Positions 58,076 through 64,000 of a stretch of DNA of 64,000 nucleotides are shown piece after piece. The stretch comes from PWXP01 sp034005525 (GTDB taxonomy: Bacteria; Planctomycetota; Planctomycetia; Pirellulales; Thermoguttaceae): contig JAVEUP010000016.1 in NCBI GenBank assembly GCA_034005525.1, forward strand, positions 7,600-71,599, read 5' to 3'. Position numbers and translations under genes: made by a program. Every line of letters begins with the position of its first letter. Position 1 is the stretch's first letter. Under the pieces are notes generated by a model that worked only from the letters and a program-made list of their open reading frames with translations, made no database searches and had not been told where the DNA came from.

Positions 58076-58495
58076 ATGGTCAAGAAACCAATGGACAGAA
58101 AGCCCATTCGACGACGAAGTCGGCAGCGGACGGTCGTACTCGAGGAACTGCGAGCGGTTACCTCGCACCCAACGGCCCGGGAGTTGTACGACCGTGTCCG
58201 CAGGAGGCTTCCGAAGATCAGTTTGGGGACGGTGTACCGGAACCTGGAGCAGCTATGCGGCTGCGGAAAGGCACGCCGGCTTGTTTCCGAGGGCGGCGAG
58301 GCCCGCTTTGATGCCGACGTGGAGCCCCACGACCACGTGCGATGTGTGCGTTGCGGGTGCGTGGCCGACCTGCCCGGCTCGGCCGCGGAATGGCAGCCGG
58401 GGGAGCTTGACGAAACCGCCGGTTTTGAAATCATCGGATATCGGCTCGAATACCTGGGCATCTGCCCGAGGTGCCGGGATTCCGAAGCATCGTAA
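58076..58495 (+). CDS. Fur/PerR-family metalloregulator
   Basis: 139 aa from the ATG at 58076; an ATG 15 bases later is an alternative, and the frame opens further upstream in an A+T-rich stretch that is more likely promoter or operator. The N-terminal winged helix reads RQRTVVLEELRAVTSHPTAR, ELYDRVRRRLPKISLGTVYR, NLEQLCGCG; the dimerisation half has EARFDADVEPHDHVRCVRCG with a CxxC-type pair and ICPRCRDSEAS at the end. Probably senses iron or peroxide and controls the downstream ferritin and peroxiredoxin; this is inference from order. Confidence 0.88.
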   Translation: MVKKPMDRKPIRRRSRQRTVVLEELRAVTSHPTARELYDRVRRRLPKISLGTVYRNLEQLCGCGKARRLVSEGGEARFDADVEPHDHVRCVRCGCVADLPGSAAEWQPGELDETAGFEIIGYRLEYLGICPRCRDSEAS

Positions 58496-58561
58496 CCGTT
58501 TGCGCGGGAGTTACCGTATCTGACCACAACAAAGTGTCTACCTTCAGAAGGAGTGTTTTGA

Positions 58562-59074
58562 ATGCTCAATCCCAAGATGCAGGATGCGTTGAACCGACAG
58601 ATCAACGCCGAGTTGTTCTCCTCGTACCTCTACCTGTCCATGTCGGCCTACTTCGAGTCGGTCGGTTTGGAGGGCATGGCCGGCTGGATGCGGGCGCAGG
58701 CCGCTGAGGAGGAGGTCCATGCCATGAAGATGTTCGCCTTTATCAACGAACGCGACGGGCGCGTACTGCTCGACGCCATTGACAAGCCGAAGTCCGAATG
58801 GAACTCGCCGCTTGAGGTCTTTCAAGAGGCGTACCAGCACGAGCAGAAAGTAACGGCTCTGATCAACGGCCTGGTTGATCTGGCCGAAACCGAAAAGGAC
58901 CATGCCTCTGTCAATTTCCTCCAGTGGTTTGTCAACGAACAGGTCGAAGAGGAGTCCACCGCCCGCGGTATTTGTGACAGACTGAAGCTGGTGGGCGACC
59001 ACGGGCCGGCCTTGCTGATGATGGACGCCCAACTGGGCGGCCGCGCAGCGCCCGCCGCAGCCGAAAGCGCTTAG
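58562..59074 (+). CDS. ftnA: Ferritin
   Basis: 170 aa, single ferritin domain. AAGGAGTGTTTTGA precedes the ATG. Di-iron ligand region: NRQINAELFSSYLYLSMSAY, WMRAQAAEEEVHAMKMFAFI; the second half contains VNEQVEEESTARGICDRLKL with the E/E ligands. It stores iron as ferric oxide in a 24-subunit shell and lowers Fenton chemistry. It lies between the Fur-type regulator and the peroxiredoxin. No haem-type bacterioferritin Met is apparent. Confidence 0.95.
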   Translation: MLNPKMQDALNRQINAELFSSYLYLSMSAYFESVGLEGMAGWMRAQAAEEEVHAMKMFAFINERDGRVLLDAIDKPKSEWNSPLEVFQEAYQHEQKVTALINGLVDLAETEKDHASVNFLQWFVNEQVEEESTARGICDRLKLVGDHGPALLMMDAQLGGRAAPAAAESA

Positions 59075-59119
59075 GGTGATTCCGCCTGTCACGGCGTTCA
59101 GATTCACCCAACCGGTCAG

Positions 59120-59190
59120 TTGGAGTTCACGTTTTGGCGTGCATGGGGACATTGGTGCAACCTTGAACGCTCTGAAGTGTGAACTCCAAC
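59120..59190. repeat. TTGGAGTTCA palindromic element, copy 2
   Basis: Ends TTGGAGTTCACGTTTTGGCG and GAACGCTCTGAAGTGTGAAC then TCCAAC. It separates ferritin and peroxiredoxin genes. Same plan as 26142-26212. Confidence 0.8.
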
Positions 59191-59260
59191 CGGCTTCGGC
59201 CAGGTAAGCACAGTCTACCCAGAAGCATTGCACCTCTCTCAATCCACAAGGAGTTTCACT

Positions 59261-59851
59261 ATGGCAGCATTTGTCACCAAGGAAGCACCCGACTTCACCG
59301 CGCAGGCGGTCATGCCGGACAATTCGTTCCAGGAAATCAGCTTGTCGCAATATCGCGGCAAATACGTGATCCTGTTCTTCTACCCGCTCGACTTCACCTT
59401 CGTTTGCCCATCGGAAATCATCGCTTTCGACAAGGCCGTGGCACAGTTCGAGGCAAAGAACTGCCAAGTGCTGGGCGCTTCGGTGGACTCGCACTTCACG
59501 CACTTGGCCTGGAAGAACACGCCGCGCAACCAGGGCGGCATTGGGAAAGTCGCCTATCCGTTGGTGGCCGACCTGAGCAAGCAGATTTCGGTCGACTATG
59601 GCGTGCTGCTCGAAGGCGGCATCGCGCTTCGCGGGCTGTTTTTGATCGACAAGGAAGGCATTTTGCGCCATGCGGTCATCAACGACCTGCCCATCGGGCG
59701 AAGCGTTCCTGAGGCCCTGCGCGTACTGTCCGCCCTGCAACACTTCGAGGAACATGGCGACGTCTGTCCCGCCAACTGGCATGAAGGCGACGAGGCCATG
59801 AAGCCCAGCGCCGAGGGCGTGGCGGAGTACCTGGCCAAACACGGCGACTGA
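59261..59851 (+). CDS. 2-Cys peroxiredoxin (AhpC/Prx1 type)
   Basis: 196 aa from the ATG at 59261, preceded by CAAGGAG. Peroxidatic Cys49 in DFTFVCPSEIIAFDKAVAQF and resolving Cys169 in GDVCPANWHEG. Family blocks: QAVMPDNSFQEISLSQYRGK, VDSHFTHLAWKNTPRNQGGI, RGLFLIDKEGILRHAVINDL. It reduces hydrogen and organic peroxides in the cytoplasm, with a thioredoxin-like reductant. It fits the iron and oxidative-stress island. Confidence 0.95.
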   Translation: MAAFVTKEAPDFTAQAVMPDNSFQEISLSQYRGKYVILFFYPLDFTFVCPSEIIAFDKAVAQFEAKNCQVLGASVDSHFTHLAWKNTPRNQGGIGKVAYPLVADLSKQISVDYGVLLEGGIALRGLFLIDKEGILRHAVINDLPIGRSVPEALRVLSALQHFEEHGDVCPANWHEGDEAMKPSAEGVAEYLAKHGD

Positions 59852-60171
59852 ACGCCGCAGGTAAACGCGGTGTGCCTATTGCCAACAGGATAGCAGGCGC
59901 CAGCCACTTCTGCACTGGCACTTTCGATTCTTTCCGGGCCCCACCTGGAAGTACGGTAAGGTTTCGGGGAGAATAGGTCGGTGAAAGCCGACTGTAACCG
60001 TTTGATGGGGACTGTCCCAGTTCTCGCGGAATCCAGGCGCATTGGCGCAATGGATCAAGCGTTACGGCCGCGAGAATGGGACTATCCCGTCGCATTGGGC
60101 GCGCGAGATGGCCCGCGTAACCGACTCGTGAGCAACGACTCACCGACCACTGTGCCGCATTGTAGACTCCG
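59852..60171. other. Intergenic region with a palindromic repeat
   Basis: 320 bp before the sufC-like gene. It carries the GGGGACTGTCCCAGTTCTCG-type element (60007-60088). No supported gene and no clear promoter hexamers. Confidence 0.5.
60007..60088. repeat. GGGGACTGTCCC palindromic element
   Basis: Left GGGGACTGTCCCAGTTCTCG(CGG), right CCGCGAGAATGGGACTATCC(C), an imperfect 20-bp inverted repeat. GGGGACTGTCCC motifs are known flanks of RAYT-linked REPs. Confidence 0.75.
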
Positions 60172-60930
60172 ATGACCGATTCGCCTCGCACCATCCTGGC
60201 CCTGCGGAACGTGAGCCTCTCGCTCGGCGGGAAACGCATCCTCGACGACCTGTCCATCGACTTCTGGCAGGGGCACATCCACGCGCTGGTCGGGCCGAAC
60301 GGTGCCGGCAAGTCGACCTTAGCCAGTCTGATCATGGGGCTGAGCGGCTACACCGGCCACGACGGCGACGTGTTGTTCGAGGGCTGCTCGATCAAGGGCC
60401 TGCCGGTTCACGAGCGAGCGCGGCTGGGAATGACGCTGGCCTGGCAGGAGCCGGCCCGGTTCGAGGGGCTGCCGGTCCACAGTTTCCTCCGCGCAGCAGC
60501 AAGAGACAAGAGCGATGCCCGCCTGAAACTCGCTCTCGAGCAGGTCGGGCTCGACCCGGCCGCGTACCGCGACCGCGCCGTCGACCGCACCCTGTCCGGC
60601 GGTGAACGCAAACGCATCGAACTGGCAAGCATTCTCGTCATGGAGCCCAAGCTGGTGCTCATGGACGAGCCCGACAGCGGCATCGACATCGAGGCGCTCG
60701 ACCGCATCTTCGAGGCCATGCAGCAGCTTCGGCGGCAGGGGACCACCGTGGTCACCATCACGCACAGTCTCCCCGTCCTGCGGCAGGCCGAGCACGCATT
60801 CCTGTTCTGTTGCGGCCGGCTGGTGAACAAGGGTTCGGTCGACGCCATCGCGCGCTACTTCGAGCAACGATGCAATAGCTGCCCCGATATCAGCCCGGAG
60901 CACATCGCCCTGGAGGAAGTCCATGGGTGA
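60172..60930 (+). CDS. sufC: SufC-type Fe-S assembly ATPase
   Basis: 252 aa ABC ATPase: HALVGPNGAGKSTLASLIMG (Walker A), LGMTLAWQEPARFEGLPVHS, TLSGGERKRIELASILVM (ABC signature), PKLVLMDEPDSGIDIEALDR (Walker B with a SufC-typical Glu-Pro-Asp-Ser-Gly) and VVTITHSLPVL. It provides energy to the scaffold in the Suf system. The following gene is the only SufB/D-type partner, overlapping by eight bases, so this is the two-gene (SMS/minimal Suf) arrangement. The name sufC is by family; smsC would also be correct. Confidence 0.92.
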   Translation: MTDSPRTILALRNVSLSLGGKRILDDLSIDFWQGHIHALVGPNGAGKSTLASLIMGLSGYTGHDGDVLFEGCSIKGLPVHERARLGMTLAWQEPARFEGLPVHSFLRAAARDKSDARLKLALEQVGLDPAAYRDRAVDRTLSGGERKRIELASILVMEPKLVLMDEPDSGIDIEALDRIFEAMQQLRRQGTTVVTITHSLPVLRQAEHAFLFCCGRLVNKGSVDAIARYFEQRCNSCPDISPEHIALEEVHG

Positions 60931-61912
60931 TGACGATCTGCTGAAGCAACTGTACCAGTCGATCGGCATCGCGCCGCACGCGCTGCGCGGCCGGCCCGAT
61001 ATCGCACGCATCGAGGTCCATGCCAACCGCGTGCTGGGCGCCCACCTTGTGCCGGGGCTTGAAGTCGACGCGCACCAGCGCAAGGACGGCGTGGAAGCGA
61101 GAATCCGCGTGATCGAGGGCGCCGTCATCGAGCATCCCATTCAGGTGTGCTTCGGCATGATCCCCGAAAGCGGCGTGCAACAGATCGTGCTGGAGATCGA
61201 CGTCGGGCCGCGCGCCCGGGCCGGCATCTGCGCTCATTGCACGTTCCCGAACGCGCGGAAGGTGCGCCACGAGATGGACGCGGTCATTCAGGTGGGCGAG
61301 GGCGCGCAGTACGCCTACTTCGAGCGGCACGTTCACGGGCCCGAAGGCGGCGTGGTCGTGCTGCCGCGCTCGCGGGTGCACGTGGCGCGTGGCGCGCGGT
61401 TCCAGACCGAATTCGAACTGCTGCGCGGCCGGGTCGGCGAAATCGACATCGACCTGGAGGCCCACGGCGAAGCCCACAGTACGACTGAAATCAATGCCCG
61501 CATCTCCGGAACGGGAAACGACCGCATCCAGATTCGCGAAGGCGTTCACCTCGCGGGCGAATATGCCCGGGGGGTGCTCACCTCGCACATCGCCCTGCGC
61601 GATACCGCCCGCGCTGAAATCTTCAACACGCTCACCGCCTCCGCGGCCTTTGCCCGGGGGCACGTTGACTGCAAGGAGATCATCCAGGACCAGGCCTTGG
61701 CGCGGGCGGTGCCCATCGTCGAGGTGAACCATCCCAAGGCGCACGTCACCCACGAGGCCGCCATCGGCAGCGTCGACTCGCGGCAACTGGAAACGCTCAT
61801 GGCCCGCGGGCTGAACGAAGACGAGGCGGTCGACCTGATCATCCAAGGTCTGCTGGGCGGTGCCTCGGCGTTCGCTGCCCCCCTGGAAGGCTTTTTACCC
61901 CTGGAAGCTTGA
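60923..61912 (+). CDS. sufB: SufB-type Fe-S scaffold of minimal Suf (SMS) system
   Basis: 329 aa, shorter than canonical SufB. The beta-helix core reads LEIDVGPRARAGICAHCTFP, ARKVRHEMDAVIQVGEGAQY, AYFERHVHGPEGGVVVLPRS, INARISGTGNDRIQIREGVH. The scaffold Cys250 in GHVDCKEIIQDQALARAV and the Glu/His in KAHVTHEAAIGSVDSRQLET correspond to SufB residues needed for cluster assembly. With SufC it forms a two-protein assembly machine lacking separate SufD, SufS and SufU here. It likely builds or repairs Fe-S clusters. Confidence 0.88.
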   Translation: MGDDDLLKQLYQSIGIAPHALRGRPDIARIEVHANRVLGAHLVPGLEVDAHQRKDGVEARIRVIEGAVIEHPIQVCFGMIPESGVQQIVLEIDVGPRARAGICAHCTFPNARKVRHEMDAVIQVGEGAQYAYFERHVHGPEGGVVVLPRSRVHVARGARFQTEFELLRGRVGEIDIDLEAHGEAHSTTEINARISGTGNDRIQIREGVHLAGEYARGVLTSHIALRDTARAEIFNTLTASAAFARGHVDCKEIIQDQALARAVPIVEVNHPKAHVTHEAAIGSVDSRQLETLMARGLNEDEAVDLIIQGLLGGASAFAAPLEGFLPLEA

Positions 61913-61918
61913 AGCATT

Positions 61919-63106
61919 ATGCATACTCCCATCCGTGACGACATCGACTGGGTCGGCTACGTCGACTACCACGTTCGCGACTTCCACAGTTACGACACCG
62001 AGCGCGGCGCCACGTACAACGCCTACCTGGTGCGCGACGAGAAGACGGCGCTGATCGACGCGGTCAAGGCCCCGTTCGCCGGGCACCTGCTGCGAAACGT
62101 GGCCGAACGGATCGACCCGGCGAAGGTCGATTACGTCGTGTGCAACCACGCCGAGCCCGACCATGCCGGTGGCTTGCCGCTGGTCATGCAGGCCATGCCG
62201 CAGGCGAAGGTCGTGTGCGACCGCCGCTGCCGCGACGCGCTGGCCGCGTACCACGATACCTCGGCGTGGCAGTTCGAGCTGGTGAAGACCGGCGATCGGA
62301 TTGGCCTTGGCCGTCGCACGCTCGAATTCGTGGAAACGCCGATGGTCCACTGGCCCGAGTCGATGGTCACCTACGTGTCCGAGGAGAAGCTGTTGTTTTC
62401 CATGGATGCGTTCGGGCAGCATTACGCCACGTCGCAGCGGTTCGACGATGAGCTTTCGCTGCCGACGATCATGTACGAGGCCAAGCGATATTACGCGAAC
62501 ATCGTCATGCCGTGGGGCAAGCAGGTCCAAGCCACCCTGGAAAAGGTCTCGCCGCTCCCTCTGACCATGATTGCCCCGGCGCACGGGGTCATCTGGCGCA
62601 CGCACCTGCAAACAATCCTCGACGCCTACGCCGATTGGGCCGTGTGCCGCCCGGCGGCCAAGGTGCTGATTGTCTACGACAGCATGTGGGAAAGCACGTC
62701 GCAAATGGCCGAAGCGATTGCCGAGGGGGTCACGCAGGACGGCGTTGCGGTCTTGCCCATGCACGTGCGCCGCACTTCGCTGACGCAACTGGCGACCGAG
62801 GTGATCGATTGCGCCGCAATGGCGCTGGGCAGTGCCACGCTCAACCGCGGCGTAATGCCCGCCGCCGCCGCCGCCATGAATTACCTCGAGGGTCTGCGGC
62901 CGGCGGGCAAGGCGGCACTGGCATTCGGCTGCTATGGCTGGGGCAAGGGCGCGCCGGAGGCGATCGACGCGTGGCTCGACGGCATGCCCTGGCAGAAACT
63001 GAGCGAACCGCTCCGCTGTCAGTACCGCCCCACGCCCGAACTGCTCGACGAGTGCCGCGCCGCGGGCCGGCTACTGGCCCAAACGGCGAAAGAACTATCG
63101 GCGTAG
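61919..63106 (+). CDS. Flavodiiron protein (A-type flavoprotein, FprA-like)
   Basis: 395 aa. N-terminal metallo-beta-lactamase domain with the di-iron ligands H77-x-E79-x-D81-H82 in VVCNHAEPDHAGG and further ligands in LLFSMDAFGQHYAT and IAPAHGVIWRTH. C-terminal flavodoxin domain with VLIVYDSMWESTSQMAEAIA (FMN loop). It reduces O2 or NO to water or N2O with electrons from NADH via rubredoxin-type partners. It follows sufB by six bases and completes the stress island. Confidence 0.94.
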   Translation: MHTPIRDDIDWVGYVDYHVRDFHSYDTERGATYNAYLVRDEKTALIDAVKAPFAGHLLRNVAERIDPAKVDYVVCNHAEPDHAGGLPLVMQAMPQAKVVCDRRCRDALAAYHDTSAWQFELVKTGDRIGLGRRTLEFVETPMVHWPESMVTYVSEEKLLFSMDAFGQHYATSQRFDDELSLPTIMYEAKRYYANIVMPWGKQVQATLEKVSPLPLTMIAPAHGVIWRTHLQTILDAYADWAVCRPAAKVLIVYDSMWESTSQMAEAIAEGVTQDGVAVLPMHVRRTSLTQLATEVIDCAAMALGSATLNRGVMPAAAAAMNYLEGLRPAGKAALAFGCYGWGKGAPEAIDAWLDGMPWQKLSEPLRCQYRPTPELLDECRAAGRLLAQTAKELSA

Positions 63107-63117
63107 GTCACACGCTA

Positions 63118-63302
63118 AGCCCGGATGACTCACGACGATGTAGGGTGGTGACAAGCAAGCCAAGACCCTGGTGGGCCTTCGGTCGCTTGACCGGGCCTGC
63201 TTCCAGCGCACGGCGTGCAAACCACCCCGCGTCTGGCTTGCGCAGGCCCACCAAGGACTCACGCGACCTTGTCCCACCCTACGTATATCAATGATTCCGG
63301 TT
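63118..63302. mobile_element. MITE-like palindromic element, copy 3
   Basis: Starts AGCCCGGATGACTCACGACG ATGTAGGGTGG and ends CCCACCCTACGTATATCAAT GATTCCGG; the outer ends have decayed relative to copy 2 but the interior is nearly identical (GACAAGCAAGCCAAGACCCT). It sits just after the flavodiiron gene. Confidence 0.88.
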
Positions 63303-63320
63303 AGGTAGTGTGGCGCAAAC

Positions 63321-63379
63321 CGTGGGATAGGCTTCCAGCCTGTCTCTTCCACCGAGTTGCCTGGAAACCCATCCCACGT
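63321..63379. repeat. GTGGGATAGGCTTCCAGCC palindromic element
   Basis: Inverted arms CGTGGGATAGGCTTCCAGCC and CCTGGAAACCCATCCCACG; related to the 15472-15571 repeat. Confidence 0.75.
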
Positions 63380-63418
63380 GATCCGGCAGGCTATTGCTTC
63401 TGACTGCCTTACGTCAAC

Positions 63419-64000
63419 CTACCCCAACGCCGCGAAATAGGCATCGAGCTGCTCGGGCGCGAGCGACCCATCGTCCAGCAGGGCTTCCCCGCTCGCGAGG
63501 TCCAATCCCGCATCGCCTTCGGGCAACCAGCGGACACCCGGATCGAGGGCCGGCTGCATCAGCCCGCTGTCGGCGTGCTCATAGCCCAGCAGGTGGCCCA
63601 TTTCGTGCATCACCACCGTCAGCAGGTCGATCCGATGGACGGCCTCGGTGCCCGGCCGCGCTGCCAACTCGCCCAGCCGGCCGCCCGGCTGGAAGTCGGC
63701 ATTGGTCGGAGCAACGTGCCAGCCGAAGCCGGCGGCGTTGTGGTCAATCAGGATGGTATTGCCCACCGTCCGGCCCAGCAACAGCCCGGGCAGGTCGACA
63801 ATCCGTACCTGGAACGCCACGCCTTCCAACTCCGCCGGCATGCGCAGGACCGCCTCCTCGACGATCGGCTGCAAGGCGGCCTGGGAGATGGGAGTTGGGA
63901 GTTGGGAGTTGGGCGACGGGGCACGACTGGCGTGCAGGGCCGCCGTGTCGCGGGCGAAATTGCCCACCAGTACCTGCCCCCACTCGAGGGTCGGGTTCCA
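63419..64000 (-). CDS. C-terminal part of a metzincin-type zinc protease (partial)
   Basis: The frame runs off the right edge: it is open through 64000, so the true start is outside. The catalytic zinc motif HExxHxxGxxH is HEMGHLLGYEH in LLTVVMHEMGHLLGYEHADS, followed by the Met-turn-like LMQPALDPG. Upstream, RIVDLPGLLLGRTVGNTILI and GFGWHVAPTNADFQPGGR form the domain core. This resembles matrixin-type domains that end large planctomycete surface proteins (cadherin-like or dockerin-like). A TGGGAGT-type heptamer array (63881-63915) is read through in frame. Confidence 0.8.
   Translation of the reverse strand, partial: WNPTLEWGQVLVGNFARDTAALHASRAPSPNSQLPTPISQAALQPIVEEAVLRMPAELEGVAFQVRIVDLPGLLLGRTVGNTILIDHNAAGFGWHVAPTNADFQPGGRLGELAARPGTEAVHRIDLLTVVMHEMGHLLGYEHADSGLMQPALDPGVRWLPEGDAGLDLASGEALLDDGSLAPEQLDAYFAALG
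63881..63915. repeat. TGGGAGT heptamer array inside a partial protease gene
   Basis: About five TGGGAGA/TGGGAGT units with no GC core. In the minus-strand frame they encode SPNSQLPTPISQ-type peptide in the exported protease. Confidence 0.85.

Larger units (their letters stand above)
63107..63418. other. 312-bp intergenic region of repeats
   Basis: It is almost filled by the MITE-like copy 3 and the GTGGGATAGGCTTCCAGCC element; no supported gene. Confidence 0.6.

Noticed and set aside
1..64000. tRNA or rRNA genes
   Set aside because: Looked for cloverleaf-like and conserved rRNA stretches in the gaps; none seen. A covariance search would be decisive.

Overview
The window looks like chromosomal DNA from a planctomycete, probably near the Pirellulales. 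It is G+C rich by eye. It carries several families I associate with that phylum: a DUF1559 pseudopilin with the H-x9-DG motif, a BBP7-type beta-barrel protein, a membrane-anchored WD40 protein, a FAAL-ACP-oxoamine synthase fusion, an Lgt enlarged by PDZ domains, and many palindromic intergenic repeats. The taxonomic call rests on recalled family distributions, not on a search. I recognised no rRNA, tRNA or CRISPR array.

Layout. 1-4173 (minus strand): the start of an HTH gene cut by the window edge, a short hypothetical, a WD40 protein and two hypotheticals. 4620-8761: CPBP (CAAX-type) protease, a 57-residue basic protein beside the CCA-adding enzyme, and the DUF1559 pseudopilin with a clear promoter and terminator. 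9192-21121 (all minus strand): a run of phage-type head and neck genes (capsid protease, decoration-like protein, major capsid protein, connector-like and tail-adaptor-like proteins) leading straight into six glycan genes (GT4, GT2, TupA-like ATP-grasp, DXD glycosyltransferase, an EDD glycosyltransferase-like protein, GT1/4-like). There is no terminase, portal, tape measure, integrase or lysis gene. 21531-26037: hypothetical, transglutaminase-like lipoprotein, PduO-type cobalamin adenosyltransferase, LysA. 26889-30153: three-gene envelope protein cluster. 30259-33534: small protein plus nucleotidyltransferase, a degenerate phosphohexomutase, an aminotransferase. 33729-35406: ClpX and a small membrane protein. 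36107-40323: secreted Ig-like protein, HolA, lipoprotein. 40322-41158: a RAYT transposase inside perfect 19-bp inverted repeats. 41320-49432: PQQ-like propeller protein, FAAL-ACP-AONS megasynthase, BBP7 protein. 49671-51790: hemerythrin-like protein, response regulator, small secreted protein. 52057-57677: FolK-dNK fusion, PanC, Lgt-PDZ, RimO, PgsA. 58076-63106: Fur-type regulator, ferritin, 2-Cys peroxiredoxin, a minimal SufC/SufB pair and a flavodiiron protein, together an iron and oxidative-stress island. 63419-64000: C-terminal part of a metzincin-type protease that runs off the right edge.

The most unusual feature is the repeat content. At least four families of palindromic, probably non-autonomous elements sit between genes and sometimes inside one another: a roughly 181-bp MITE-like family with 17-bp ends, a GTAGGGTGG-ended family, a GGCTCTTCCGTTT-ended family, and elements whose arms are tandem heptanucleotides (TGGGAGC, TTGCTAG, TGTCAGG) around a GC-rich core. 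The heptamer elements fill the gaps of the glycan gene run, supply the last codons and stop codons of some genes, and in one glycosyltransferase are inserted in frame in the middle of the coding sequence. The best candidate for an undescribed system is the capsid-module and glycosyltransferase run at 9192-21121; the best candidate for an undescribed genome feature is the heptamer-armed element family.
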